64,000 nt of DNA from Pseudorasbora parva (lineage: Eukaryota > Chordata > Actinopteri > Cypriniformes > Gobionidae), in contig NC_090173.1 of assembly GCF_024679245.1 (NCBI RefSeq), positions 49,516,876 through 49,580,875 of the forward strand, in the 5' to 3' direction. The notes beneath the pieces were generated by a model that did not search any database, was not told where the DNA came from, and saw only the letters and a list, made by a program, of their open reading frames with translations. The position numbers and the translations under genes are program-made. Of this stretch, positions 23,970 to 36,123 are shown piece by piece; position 1 is the stretch's first letter, and every line of letters begins with the position of its first letter.

Positions 23970-24369
23970 CATACGTACAGATTGCCGTCGTTAAACAGGT
24001 TTTATTGGCAAATTCATTGTTTAGAAACAGCTGTCACAACATTAACGCTTCTGTACATTTCTACGGTACCGCTTTCTTGTAAAAGAACTACAAATCCCAT
24101 CATGCATTTTCCAAAGCAGCCAATGAACATCTAGCGTCATTGTACCTTGATGGCCGTCATCCAATCAGAGAACAGCATGCTGGATCACATGACTCGCTGT
24201 TGAGCGCCTTCATTCTGCTCTGAGGGACGTAACCGTAACCGTCCTGCGGGAGAAACTCCGAAACTCACGCACTGCGCTGTCAGTGTCGCGTTTTCTTCTC
24301 CTCCAGGGTCTCGGATAAGCGACGCTCTGCTGGTTGTGCTCGGGGACTTCCCCGCAGAAGCGATCAAAC

Positions 24370-27300
24370 ATGCCGGTCCGTACCGACTGCTGTCTGGGCT
24401 CGTCGTTGGCCTGCATGGCCTCGGCCTCTCTCGTTCCGCCCCCGCCGATCAATACCCATCAGCCCGGCGTCAACACCTCTCTGCTCTACAGCGGCTCTCA
24501 GTTCCGCGGGCACCAGAAAAGCAAAGGAAACTCCTATGATGTCGAGGTGGTTTTGCAGGTAAACACTTTGCTCTCTGTTGATATGCTCAGTAAGAAGTGA
24601 GCTGCCAACCTAGGCAATTCAAATGACTGCCTCTAGGTAGTCTGTGAAACTATGAAGCCCAAAATGAATATGCTGGCTACCAGTTTGACTTTAAAACATG
24701 CATGGTAGGCTACTTACATGCAGTATAGGTAGGCAGCTCACTATATTGTGACCGTATGAAGCCCTTAAAGGCTGTTTGTTTGTGGGTAGTCTGCCTACTA
24801 GTTTTTGAGTCCAAAAATGCTGCCTAGGTAACGTTAGGCTGCTCACTAGGTTGTGAGAATATGAAGCCCTTAAATTATGTTTGTTTGTAGGTAGCCAGGC
24901 TACTAGGTAGTTTTTGAGTCCAAAAATGCTGTTTAGGAAGGGTGCTCACTAGGTTGTGAGAATATGAAGACCAAAAAGTGATATGCTGGCTAACAATTTG
25001 ACTCAAAACATACATAGTAGGCTACTTACATCATGCAGTCTAGGTTGGCAGCTCACTGGGTTGTGACAGTATGACGCCTTTAAATGCTTGTTTGAAGATA
25101 GACAGCCTACAGTGTCCAAAATGCTGTCTAGGTAGTTTACTTGTGTGATTATAGTGTGCTCTTAATGCATTTATTCAATGTGTCTAATATTGCATGTCAG
25201 TGAATCTGGAGATATAATCAGAATGGATAAGTTACCCATTTCTAAGTAGGCCAACCAGAAAGAGAGAGTCATATCTTCATATTTGAGTCCATATTAGTGT
25301 TCTGTTGAATGTTATTAACTGGCCCACATTAGCAGATCTGTCCTTGTGGTCTGGAGTTGTGCCAAGTAAATCATTATAGTGATTTTATTAAAACCCTTTG
25401 CTTTGGACCCACAGCATGTGACCATGGAGGACTCGTACCTGTGTGGATATCTCAAGATCAAAGGTCTGACGGAGGTGAGACAGGCTTGTGGTCAATGTGA
25501 CCATCATACTGTGACTTGCAATATGTTATTTTAGTAGCTGTTGATCTTGTAACAGTTTATGGCAGGGCATGACATAAACATAAAGCGCTCTTGTTGTTTG
25601 TCTGAATGGAGATTTTGTGGTCTTATTGTCTGGCTGCAATACTGAAGCACAATGGATTTGGACAAAGATCTTTAAAGTGCCGCAATCTTTGATTTTATCA
25701 AGATACAGAAGCTTTAAGAAGCCTAATCACTTCATTTGGCAGCTTGATTTATTGATTTGCATCTCAGTTGTAGTGTGTCAAAGGAAATATGAAGCAGATA
25801 TGATCACACTGTTAGTATCTTAATATCTGTGTAATTTTCCTGAATAATAATAATAAAAATATATATATTTTATTTACAATCAGTCTAAATTGTAAAATCA
25901 ACAAGCAAATTCAAAATGAACAAGAATTAAGTTTCTCTAAACGAGCACAGAGAAAATTGAATACTTTGCACCAAAATAACAGTATAGAGTAAAAACACCA
26001 ATATTTGACCTACATACGCTAGAGTTTAAACGTTTTTTTGTAAGATGGTCTCATGTTCACCAAGGCTGCATTTATTTGATTAAAACTACAATAATAAAAG
26101 TAATATTGTGAAATATTGTTACAATTTAAAATAACTGTTCTATCATAATATATGTTAAATTATAATGTATATCTGTGATCAAAGCTGAATTTTCAGCTTC
26201 AAGAAACATTTATTTTTATCAATGAAACCTGTTTTTTGCCAACCGCATTTCTGGATTATTTGATCAATAGAAAGTTCAAAAGAACAACATTTATTTGAAA
26301 TATAAATATTTTGTAACAGATATCGTTATTGTAATTTTTTTAAATCTATGTAATGCATCCACAGTGTGTGTAGATAGAAATGGCTCATTCTAAGGTAATA
26401 AACACATAATGGTGTATGATGTATAGTTTGTTTGGACAATGCTTGGCCGAGATACAACTATGACAATCTGGAATCTGAGGGTGCAACAAAAATCTGAATA
26501 TTGAGAAAATCGCCTTTAAAGCTGTCTAAATGAAGTCTTTAGCAACGCATATTACTATATTCACGGTAAAATATTTACAAAATATATTAATGGAACATGA
26601 TCTTTATATCCTAATGATTTTTGGCATAAAAGAAAAATCTGACCCATGCAATGTATTGTTGGCTATTGCCACAAATATACCTGTGGGACTTATGACTAGT
26701 TTTGTGATCCAGGGTCACATACCGCATTTCTGTCAATAGATCTTCATAAATATTACACACTGCACCTTTAAATAAAATGAAACATTTAGCATTACATGTG
26801 CAATGCAGTTAACTTTACTAGTATTGCAGTATTAGTATCGCTTTGGATAAAAGCGTCTGCTAAATGATTAAATGTAAATGTATTAGTACTGCAATACTAT
26901 TTGAAGTCAATATTTAATAAGTCACTATTTGAACCAATACAATACTATATTTCCACTTGAAGTCATGGCTTCTTGATGGCCTTCAAGTATTTAAAACAAT
27001 ACTGTGCTTAGAATTAAAATAGCTGGCACAGAATTTGCAGTTTTAAGACATGGGAGAGTAAATTAAAAAATGTATTACAGTAAATTATCATTCTTTGTTA
27101 ATACAGTTGAATACTGCTTGAATACTGAATATGATGACCAAAATAATAATGGCAAGCTATAGTTCAGTCTTATGGGATAAGGTAGCAATTTTTTGTCTAG
27201 TCAGACGGGTGACAAGCTTGCATGAGCCTGCTTTTAAAGGGTTAGTTTACCCAAAAGTGAAATTTCACCATTATGTTGTTCCAGACCCGTAAGACCGTTA

Positions 27301-29999
27301 TTCATCTTCAGAACACAAATGTAGATATTTTTGAGTAAATCAGAGCACTCTCTGTCCCCACATCATCTACGGCAATGTTATTCCTTTAAAGCCCGGAAAG
27401 GCTGTAATGATATTGTTAAAATAGTCTATGTGGCTCCAGGTTTAACCTTAATGTTATGAACGGATGAGAAAATAAACTCTTATATAAATAAAGTATAATT
27501 TGTGTATATAGAGTCAGATCACTGCAAAGGTCACAGAAGGGAAAGTGTCACTCAACCTGCTCTGTTGCTCTCTGTAGGAATATCCCACCCTCACTACATT
27601 CTTTGCTGGGGAGATCATCAGCAAGAAACGGCCTTTTTTAACCAGGAAATGGGATGCGGATGAGGACGTCGACCGAAAACACTGGGTAATTAATTCATAT
27701 ATATTCATTGTGTGTAATAATGCATAATAGCTATGAATCAATGCATCATAATTCAAGTGCAGTTTATAGTATAAACTGCTCTGCTAAATATGTTTTTCTT
27801 TTTTCTCAGGGGAAGTTTCAAGCATTTTATCAGTACGCAAAAAGCTTTAATTCAGATGATTTCGACTATGAAGAACTAAAGAACAGTGACTATGTCTTTA
27901 TGCGGTGGAAGGTACAGTGTATTTTTTGATTGAAGCCATATACTGAAATAAGTAAAAAAAAAATTGATTAGAAAAAAATGACTTCTATTTTGCAATACTT
28001 TTACATTGTTACAAAAAGAAACTGTTAACCATTTCAATGAATCATAAAATGGCCCTGATATGTCATTAGACATTAAGAAATCATGTTCATTTCAAATACT
28101 TATATCACTGACAACAGTAGTCCGGCCAGGATATTGTCATTTAAAAGTTGTTGTTGCAGCCCTCAACTGATGTTGATGTTGACCTGTTGTGTTTTGGGCT
28201 GAAGCTCCGCCCTCCACCTATCGACCAATCAAAGTCAGTAGTGTTTGGTCATCCGGGTTGCCAGATCTGCTCTAGTGACCACAGCTGCAGCTACAAACGT
28301 TCCTGTTGATCCTGCAGCCTATCTGGCAACCTCGAGTCAGGGGGAGGGGGATACACCGCTCTACAGTCATTTGAAAGTGATTGCAGTACCAGTTTTGGCC
28401 ACAATCTTACATACACTTCCTTTAATAAATAAAACGTAAATAAAATCTGAACGGTAGTGTATAAGCTGCCATAAAAGCAGCTTTTTTATAAATATACAAA
28501 TCTGGGGAAATAACTGTAAAAAAATCCTGCTGTAAAATGTTGTCTGTTTGTTTCAGGAGCAGTTCTTAGTTCCAGATCACACAATCAAAGACATCAGCGG
28601 TGCTTCATTCGCTGGCTTCTACTACATCTGTTTCCAGAAGTCTACAGCCACCATAGAGGGTTACTACTACCACAGAAGCTCAGAATGGTATATATACTAG
28701 TAATTACAGTACACTAATCTAGTAAAATGCGGTAATCATCAACTAAAATGCATGATAAACTGATGGAGTTCAATGCATTCATTCATTGTGAACTGGTATT
28801 GAGTCAGACCCACGGAACTGTGCAGCGCAAACGGATCATATTTTGCGATTTTATAAGAATACAAAGCCTTCTCATGCTTTAGGCCGTGGGTCCACCAAAG
28901 CGGTTTTTCACACGGCTGGCTGGCGTATTCAATTGTTTTCAATAGGAGCGAGGGCCAGTTTTCAGAATGGCATTAGCGTAACGAGGTGCTGAGCGGGTAT
29001 TTCATGCTTAAGCGTTTTTTAAGAGTTGAAGAATGTTCAACGGGAGGGGCGGGACAAATACAACACAGACCAACCGCCACATTCTGCTTGTACTGTACAA
29101 CGTCAACAGATGAAAACAAGCTGCATAATAACAGAACAAAATACTGTAAAACAAGAGCCAGAGCAAATACTTTACATTGTATCAGCATTTTTTTATATAG
29201 AATCAATACAGAAACAAACTAACTGTGAAAAGAGATACTAGTAGCGCCTCCGCGGATATGAAAAAAAAATGCTTTTCAGTTTTATGGACGTCGCCATTTT
29301 TGAGTTTTTGAGTTCACACTTCCAGTCAAACCAAAAATGATTCAGACACCAGATATCATTTTCACTAGTGGGTGCAGGACACTATAGTTTATTTATGTAA
29401 GTGAGGAGAGCAAAGATAAATAAAAAAAGAAGCAAAATAAAGTCAACTGTGACATATTATACCCTCATATTCTTCATACAGTGACTACCAGTAAAACTGA
29501 CACAAATTTGGGACCAAAATGATTCAGACATGACCTGAGCATGTTTGGCTCAAGTGTTTTTTTCTGTAATTGCTAATGTGACCTTTGACACCATAGACAG
29601 AAGCATTGCCTGGTCACTGGTTGATCTAAATCATTATTATATAATTGTGTACTTAAATTGAACAGCCGATTGGTTGATTGTAATCCATTACATACCTTTC
29701 TACCAAAGTTATCTGACATTATTAAGATTACCGTAATTCATTCTGACAGTTTAACTCTTGAGTTCTTGTCATATTTTATTAGCATTTTCTAAAGTATGGC
29801 GAATAAACTGATAATGTGAGAAAATGTTGGAGGTGTCTGAATAAATTGTGGTTTTGACTGCATGTGTGTTAATTCAATGTATAGAAAGATTTAATGTAAA
29901 TATTCTGAATATATCACCCCTTTTTTTATGATCAGGTATCAGTCTTTGAACCTCACACACGTCCCCGAACACAGCGCACCCATCTATGAGTTCCGGTGA
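24370..29999 (+). CDS. gid4: Gid4, substrate receptor of the CTLH/GID E3 ubiquitin ligase, 6 exons
   Basis: Gid4 recruits proteins with N-terminal proline or similar N-degrons to the multi-subunit CTLH ubiquitin ligase. Coding exons: 24370-24558, 25415-25474, 27578-27685, 27810-27911, 28557-28687, 29936-29999. All junctions are GT-AG with consistent phases, giving 217 aa. The body is nearly identical to human GID4 (for example [31 protein letters not shown] and HSAPIYEFR at the C terminus). Residues E154 and Y175 correspond to human E237 and Y258, known ligands of the N-terminal proline. I chose the ATG giving MPVRTDC because the human protein has MPVRTEC at the equivalent place. An in-frame ATG at 24,334 would add 12 residues, and human has a longer, poorly conserved N-terminal extension. 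The 5' flank (24,180-24,369) is GC-rich, as expected of a housekeeping promoter. Confidence 0.95.
24600..25160. repeat. Imperfect tandem repeat in gid4 intron 1
   Basis: Motifs such as 'gctcactaggttgtgagaat', 'atgaagccctt' and 'gagtccaaaaatgctg' recur four to five times at spacings of about 110-180 bp, with substitutions and deletions. It is non-coding. The units probably arose by local duplication. Confidence 0.7.
26030..26340. repeat. Dispersed repeat ('ttcaccaaggctgcatttat' family)
   Basis: Similar segments occur at about 33,425-33,800, 36,690-36,890, 49,190-49,580 and 63,000-63,040, in either orientation, with landmarks 'tttatttgatcaaa', 'cttcagaaatcat' and 'gaacagcattt'. It is a common teleost repeat with no coding potential. 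Confidence 0.7.
26365..26775. repeat. Dispersed repeat interrupted by a second repeat
   Basis: The flanks match the fragment in drc3 intron 6 (21,590-21,740). The interior, about 26,420-26,725, matches the 22,858-23,245 family in reverse, so this is a nested insertion within gid4 intron 2. Confidence 0.65.
26838..26880 (+). repeat. Probable SINE/LINE 3' tail
   Basis: The sequence 'cgctttggataaaagcgtct' followed by 'gctaaatgattaaatg' and short TAAATG-type repeats resembles the conserved 3' end shared by fish SINEs and their partner L2-type LINEs. Only the tail is evident. Confidence 0.6.
29333..29860. mobile_element. MITE with inverted ends in gid4 intron 5
   Basis: The left end 'cagtcaaaccaaaaatgatt' plus 'cagacacc' is matched by a right end reading 'ggtgtctgaataaattgtgg' followed by 'ttttgactg'. 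It is about 530 bp and non-coding. Confidence 0.7.
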
Positions 30000-30904
30000 C
30001 ACTGAAGTCCTCGCGTCACGGCAAGAGGGTGAATCTACAGCGGACAGAGGAAATGGACATGAGCGAAAGAGAGGAACTGTCTACTGATTACGCCAAGGAC
30101 TCGGCTGTCCTCTCCCCTCAATGGAAGAATCAAACGGAGGTACAGATGATGGCGAACTCTTTCAGGAGACTGTACACAGGCCGATCAAGCGAGTGGGATT
30201 CGGGGATTCGCAGCAGTGTTAGCGTTTTGGGTTTTCTTTTATGTTTCTGAGTTTTTAATGCTTCTGTCCTCCGATCATCTTAGAAAACCATTTTATCCTT
30301 AAGGTTTGGGGATTAAGATCACAGTTTTTCTGGATGGAAGAGCCAATTGTGATATTTTTATTTAAATTTTTTTTGCCTTGTAATTTGATAAAACAGCATG
30401 GCCAATCTAGATTTGTTTTAATTTATTTTTAACCATTCTCTATGAACTGACTGTGGAAATGACTGTGACCAGGACGGTGTATAGAGACACCAGGGACGTC
30501 TTTTACAGACGTATCAAAGATTTAGTGTGCGATATTATGGGTACAGAGAGTTGCTATTGTCTGTGGCTCGCTTGGCCCTCAGACGTGTTTTATTAACGTA
30601 AGGTGTATCATCAAAAGTCACATATATAGCAGTTGGGTCTTTCGCTTCTACGTGTGATATATTTTTTATTATGAAATTAAATGGAGTCGGTGGGTTTGGA
30701 AAGAGGTATATATTATCCCATGGTGGTAAAGCTATTTGTAGAGCTGCTTTGGATGAAACATTTGTCTTATTAGGGAAGAAAAAAAAAATCTGTGGGTAGT
30801 TTTATGCTCCTTGTTTCGCTATGCAACCTGAAAAATCTCAGCTTGTAAGAATCTCAAGTTATATGGAGGCTTGTTTCTGCCACAGATCAAAAATATGAAA
30901 TGGT

Positions 30905-32060
30905 TTAGCTAAGTGATTTTTAATCACAATTCCGACTTTATTTCTTGCTGTTCTGAGTTTATATCTTTCTCTTTTTTTGTTAATACTTTGTAGTTCAGAA
31001 TTTTTTCCTCATTGCAATATACATAATTCTGAAAAATACAAAAAGAGTTTTTTTCCTCGCAGTTCTGACATTTTTTCTCACTTTTGTGAGTTTGACTTTC
31101 CCTTTGAAACTTCCGTTTTTTTAAAGTCAGAATTATGGGATGGGAAAAATTCAGATTTGTGCGATATAAACTCAGAATTACCATAAAAATTTTCGGAATT
31201 CTGCGATATAAACTCAGAATTACCATATAAAAAAAACTTTCAGAATTGTGTGATATTAACCCAAAATGATGCAAACATTTTTTGAATTGTGCGATATAAA
31301 CTAAGAATTACGAAAAAAAAAAAAAATGAATTGATATAAACTCAGAATTCCTCTAAAAATAACTTTATAATATAAAGTTATATAAACTCAGAATAACAGG
31401 GAAAAAAATAAATTGTGCGATATAAACCCAGAATTACGCAAAAAAATAAATAATCTGAATTGTGCGATATAAACTCAGAATTCCGATAATAGAATTCAGA
31501 ATTCTGAGATATAAACCCAGAATTACGATAAAAACATTCTGAATTGCACGATATGAACTCAATATATAAAGAAAAAAAAGTCCGAGTTGCGAGATATAAA
31601 CGGAGAATTGTTTGTTTGTTTTTTAAGTCAGAAAATGCAAATTTTGACAAAAAATGTTCAAAAACTCAGAATTATAATTTTTGAGATTAAATCTTTGAAT
31701 TCGGGTTTTAAAAAAATGAAAGTGAGAATTACGAGATGTACACTCAGAATTTCAGTAATAAAACTCAGAATTTCAGTAAAAAAAAAAAAAGTTAAATCAG
31801 AAATGCAAGTTTCAAACTCAGAATTGTATTATTTTGAGAGAAAAAAAAGTTAGAATTACGAGATGTAAACTCAGAATTTCAGTAATAAAGATTTATTACT
31901 GAAGATGTATAAGATGTAAACTTATAATTCTGGTTTTAAAAACAATAAATAAAAAAAGTCAGAAATGCAAGTTGTAAACTCAGAAGTTAGAGTTGTGAGA
32001 TGTCAACTCAAAATTGTGATAATAAACTCGGAATTGTGAGAATTGTGCAATTAAATGTCC
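30905..32060. repeat. Diverged minisatellite, 'gatataaactcagaatt' family
   Basis: The motif GATATAAACTCAGAATT recurs with variable A/T-rich spacers. From 30,940 to about 31,100 it runs on the minus strand (TTCTGAGTTTATATC) and then mostly on the plus strand, so the block contains an inversion. The sequence is clearly related to the homogeneous array at 54,868-57,612 but is far more degraded. Confidence 0.8.
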
Positions 32061-33417
32061 TTTTTATGGTTTTAATTTAAGGCAGAAGCAGGCTTCCATG
32101 CGAGTATCTTCTCACTTTATCACTTTAATATTCACAGCTCAGCAGGTATTGATAGATAGTCGCACCGGTGTCACGCGGCGTGACGGAACGCAAGGCAGCA
32201 GATGCGCAGACGTTGCTTTCATGGTGTCGTGATGGATAAGCAAGTGTTTTTATCGGAGGGCTCAGGAAGATTTTTAAAAGCAAACGGTCCAGATGATGGA
32301 CAACACTGTTCTTTTAAACTACCCATCAGTTCGGGTCGTTTTTGATGGCCGTGATCTACATCCTTTACAGTCGAGCAATGCACAAAATATAACGGCTAAG
32401 GCTTTGAGGAACCTCTTGTGAGGTGTTGGAAGTTTGGGAGAAACACTTATGATACAAAACCCAGATGTTTCCATTTAAGCTTTAGTCCAACCCTTTGCCT
32501 TAAAGTCAGAGATTTGTCTATGAAACCACTTTTATAAGCATTAGTTTAAGCTCTGTACAGACAGAAAGACTTATTCGAATGCGAGTGTTCAGGTTATGAA
32601 AGTGTTCAAGGTGTTTGAAATGAAAGATTGCTGTACCTCATCCACCAAAACCTCCTTTTTAATTGTAGACTAGTGATTATTTAACAACAGGTTCAGAGCA
32701 CATTTCAACCTAGCTATGTTGAGACACCTAAATTACATTTTGTACAAAAAACAAAAAGGATTTCCCATCTTATTTTGGCTCATCACATGCCCAAATCCAA
32801 CTATTAATGCACATTAATTCCCACGCACAATACCTAAAACTCACCCAAGAGTTGACATGTTTTGCAAAAATGTGTACATTTGACCTTTTTTGCCCTGTTT
32901 TATTTATTTGGTTGTCCTTAACAAAAGCAGAAACGTGGTTTCAGAAGGATGTTTATGAATATGTGGGATGTTTTGTTTGTTGTACCTAATAATCTGCTGC
33001 CTGAAGGTCAAGATTTATTTAAATAAATGCTAATATACTGAGAGGCCACTGCACATGCTGTTACAGTACAGATGTACATAATAGTGTTGTGGTGTACACA
33101 AAGTGATCTTCTTATTGGCACAAAAGGGTAAGAAAATAAATGCTATTGAACACAGTTGTGAGTTGATCTTTATGGGAGTACTGGATACAAAAATCAATCT
33201 CTTAAAAATAAAGGTCCCAAAAGCATGTTCATTTGTTTGTTTGTTTTCGCAGTGATTTTTGGCTAATTATAAAGCACTTCATAATAAGTGCTTCAAAGCA
33301 ATAAATAAATCAAATTACTATACTATATGTTTTTATTTTATATAAAATATATAGGCTATTTTACTAAATTTTTAATCTGAAATTACTATAAAATCAAAGA
33401 CATACACAGATCAGGCA

Positions 33418-33790
33418 TAACATTATACACTACCCGTCAACAGTTTGGAAACTGATATTTTGATTGTCTCTTCTGCTCACAAAAGCTGCATTTGTAATTA
33501 AAAATACAACAACAAAAAACTAATGTGAAATATTATTAAAATGTAATTTGTTTCTGTTCCCTGAGCTGTATTTTCAGCATCATTACTACATTCTTCAGTG
33601 TCACATGATCCTTCAGAAATCATTCTTAAAGAAATGAACACATTTATTCAGCAAGGATGAATTAAATTGATCTAAAGTGACAGTAAAGACATTTATAATG
33701 TTCAAAACGCTTTATATTTAAATTAAAACGCAAATAATTTAACTATATTTTTGATCAAATAAATTCAGCCTTGGTGAACTGTAGAGACTT
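33418..33790. repeat. Dispersed repeat ('ttcaccaaggctgcatttat' family), reverse copy
   Basis: Starts near 'acactacccgtcaacagttt' and ends with 'aattcagccttggtgaact'. It directly follows a broken Tc1-like end ('gatcaggcataacattat', about 33,411). Confidence 0.65.
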
Positions 33791-33965
33791 CTTTCAAAAT
33801 AGTAGTTTCCAAACGCCACAGGACCCTTTCTCTAGGCACCACAACCCCAGAAGACCCAGAGCAGCTCCAGTGAGGAACGGCAGCCTGGATCACATCCACA
33901 CCCCCACGCAGCGGAGTTACGCTGCAGCCCTAAAAGGACCGAGCCACACCAACCTAGCAGAGATT
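33785..33965 (+). other. Unrecognised exon-like segment between two repeats
   Basis: A GC-rich island with a 'tttctctag' acceptor-like site at about 33,828 and an open frame including RHHNPRRPRAAPVRNG and TPTQRSYAAALKGPS. It is unlike the flanking AT-rich repeats and ends where a MITE begins (33,966). It may be a captured or broken exon, or part of an unrecognised retroelement ORF. I cannot assign a family. Confidence 0.3.
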
Positions 33966-34322
33966 AAAGGGTCAGTTCACCCAAAAAGGAAATTGATGTC
34001 ATTAATGACTCACCCTAATGTCGTTCCTCACCCATAAGACCCGTTCATCTTCAGACACAGTTTAAGATGTTTTATATTTAGTCCGAGAGCGTATGCGAGT
34101 GTATGCACACTTTACTGTCCATGTCCATAAAGGGAATAAAAACATCATCAATTTAGTCCATATGTGACATCAGTTAGTTCATTAGAGTCTCTTGAAGCAT
34201 CAAAAATACATTTTGGTCCAAAAATAACAAAAACTACGACTTTATTCAGCATTGTCTTTATTCAACTGTGTTCCTTAAGTCATTAATGACATCAATTTTA
34301 TTTTGGGGTGAACTAACCCTTT
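33966..34322. mobile_element. MITE of the 'cagttcacccaaaaa' family
   Basis: The left end 'aaagggtcagttcacccaaa' is matched by the inverse right end 'ttggggtgaactaaccctt'. It is the same family as 6,007-6,496, with shared interior motifs such as 'ctcttgaagcat' and 'tacattttggtcc'. Confidence 0.75.
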
Positions 34323-35149
34323 TAAGGACCTTCTGAAAGTTATATGCACACAGCTGGAAGAGTAGTGTGAGTAAATAAATAAACCTTGTGTTCAAGATTT
34401 AGAAAAATTATATAATGGGAATGTACAACATGAATCCTTTTTTCAAAATGTTTTTATCTTACCCTGAATAATTATGGTACATTTAAAAGTGTTTATATTG
34501 GGACTATTTCATAACAGAGCAACAACGGAGGAGCACAGTCCGTGCATAACTTGCCATAGACATAAACAGAGAGAAGTAGTTCCAGCTGCAATGTTCTTCC
34601 AAGATGCGTGCGGTTCTGTTTATTAACCGCTAGAGCGCGAAAAAGTTACGGACTGCAGCTTTAAAGCTGCGCTATGTAGTATTTTTACAGAAAAATATCC
34701 AAAAAACACCAGGCCAGTGTTATATATTTTTTTCAGTTGAGTTCTTACAATATCCCAAATGTTTTCAACTATTTGTAAATTGTGAGAAAATTGCTATTTT
34801 AACCAAGGAGCCCAGACGTCTGAGGGAGTCGCCTGGCAATTGCGTTACAACTTTCCGGTTTTATTTGGCAGAAGTGCTTTACTCTTAGCAGTATGAACAA
34901 GAGTCACAGCAGCCACTGAGCGAACATACAGAGTAATGTCAATTTTCAACACACTCAAATATATCTAATATGATAACCAGAGCTGCGTTACCTCATACTC
35001 ATGACCGGAGAAATGGCGCAAGAGACTGTTCCAGTCCATCATAATAATTTTTTTGTATGTACTAATTCGGGGAACAGACAGTCTCTGTGCGATAATATCT
35101 AGGTGAAAGAGTCTCTGTGTGCTGGGATTTAGCTGACTCTGGTGACATG

Positions 35150-35640
35150 AGACAGCTAGCAGACGGTATAGGTTTAGCCAGTTTGTCTGCTTCCTGACCT
35201 GGGCCCCGGTGAGTTAAGGTTTAGCTCCTAGACTATGTGCCAAATTACTAGAGAGAAGAGCAGCACCAGCCCAGGAGGGATGAATGCCGTCCATCTTCAA
35301 CAGGTCAGGTCTGCCCCAAAAAATGTTTCCAGTTGTCTATGAACCCTATATGTTATTTTGCAGACAACCAGCCATTGAGTGATGATAATCTGCAAACTAT
35401 CTCATCACTCTTTTAACAGGGAGGGGACGAGAGCAAAAAGCTGACTTTGACATCGTACTTGCGAGTTTTCCGACTGGCGAGGTTGAATATCATTAGTGCC
35501 AACGTAAATCCAAATCTTAGAGAATTTACAGTTAGCTTTAGCCAGCACTTTTAAATTCTTTCAACAGAAGATCAGATGAGAGTCTGATAACGCAACACTA
35601 GACTGAATATGACAATTGTTGACAGCATCTCAGTCAGCGG
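35150..35640 (-). pseudogene. LINE ORF1 (SGNH/esterase-like) remnant
   Basis: On the minus strand two segments resemble the SGNH-hydrolase-like ORF1 of L2/CR1-type fish LINEs: IWIYVGTNDI (block-III GxND motif) near 35,500, and DLLKMDGIHPSWAGAALLSS (the D-x-x-H block) near 35,300. Frames are interrupted between them, so this is a dead fragment. Confidence 0.6.
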
Positions 35641-35719
35641 CTCATTCTGCTCTCATAAGATGTTTCTCTGTCATAGCAGATCTTGCTTGAGTCCACTATG
35701 ATCCTGTTCTTCCAGATCT

Positions 35720-36123
35720 TTGTTACCTGCCGGAAATGGATGTGATGGTGTGTGTGTGTGAAAGCTGCTCTCCTCCTCAGATCATTGATCTTCTGCTCCA
35801 GTCATTCCAGTCGTCCTTCAGCTCGACTCACTGTAGCCTCTTCCTGATCTCTGATCAGCTGTGTGAACTCACGGCAGCTTCTCTCAATGGTGAGGATGAG
35901 CTCAGTAAAGCTCCTCTCAGTGCTGTCTGTGCAGAGCACTGTTAGGACACACAACACAATCACACAGTGGCTTCAGCGGGACTGACAGACACAAACTGAG
36001 ACGTCTCAAGCTTGTCTTCTCCAGACTCACCTTATGAGACTCCACCTCTCTCGGTTGACGATCTTTCTGGTTCTGCTGGATGCTCTGATGGAACTTCATC
36101 TGCATCTCCTTCAACTGTTTCTG
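35720..36123 (-). pseudogene. finTRIM-like coiled-coil exon remnants
   Basis: On the minus strand, 36,123 down to about 36,031 encodes LQKQLKEMQMKFHQSIQQ and REVESHK followed by a GTGAG donor. After a short intron, 35,935-35,740 encodes TDSTERSFTELILTIERSC and LIRDQEEATVSRAEGRLE, then an in-frame TGA before LEQKINDLRRR. This matches the coiled-coil exons of the fish-specific finTRIM (ftr) E3-ligase family. No RING, B-box or B30.2 exon is nearby, so it is a partial pseudogene. Confidence 0.7.

Noticed and set aside
24185..24452. Minus-strand frames opposite gid4 exon 1
   Set aside because: Shadows of the GC-rich gid4 exon and promoter; the plus-strand frame matches GID4.
29996..30250. 85-codon plus-strand frame starting at the gid4 stop
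   Set aside because: It overlaps the gid4 stop codon in another frame and extends into the 3' UTR; no domain is recognised.
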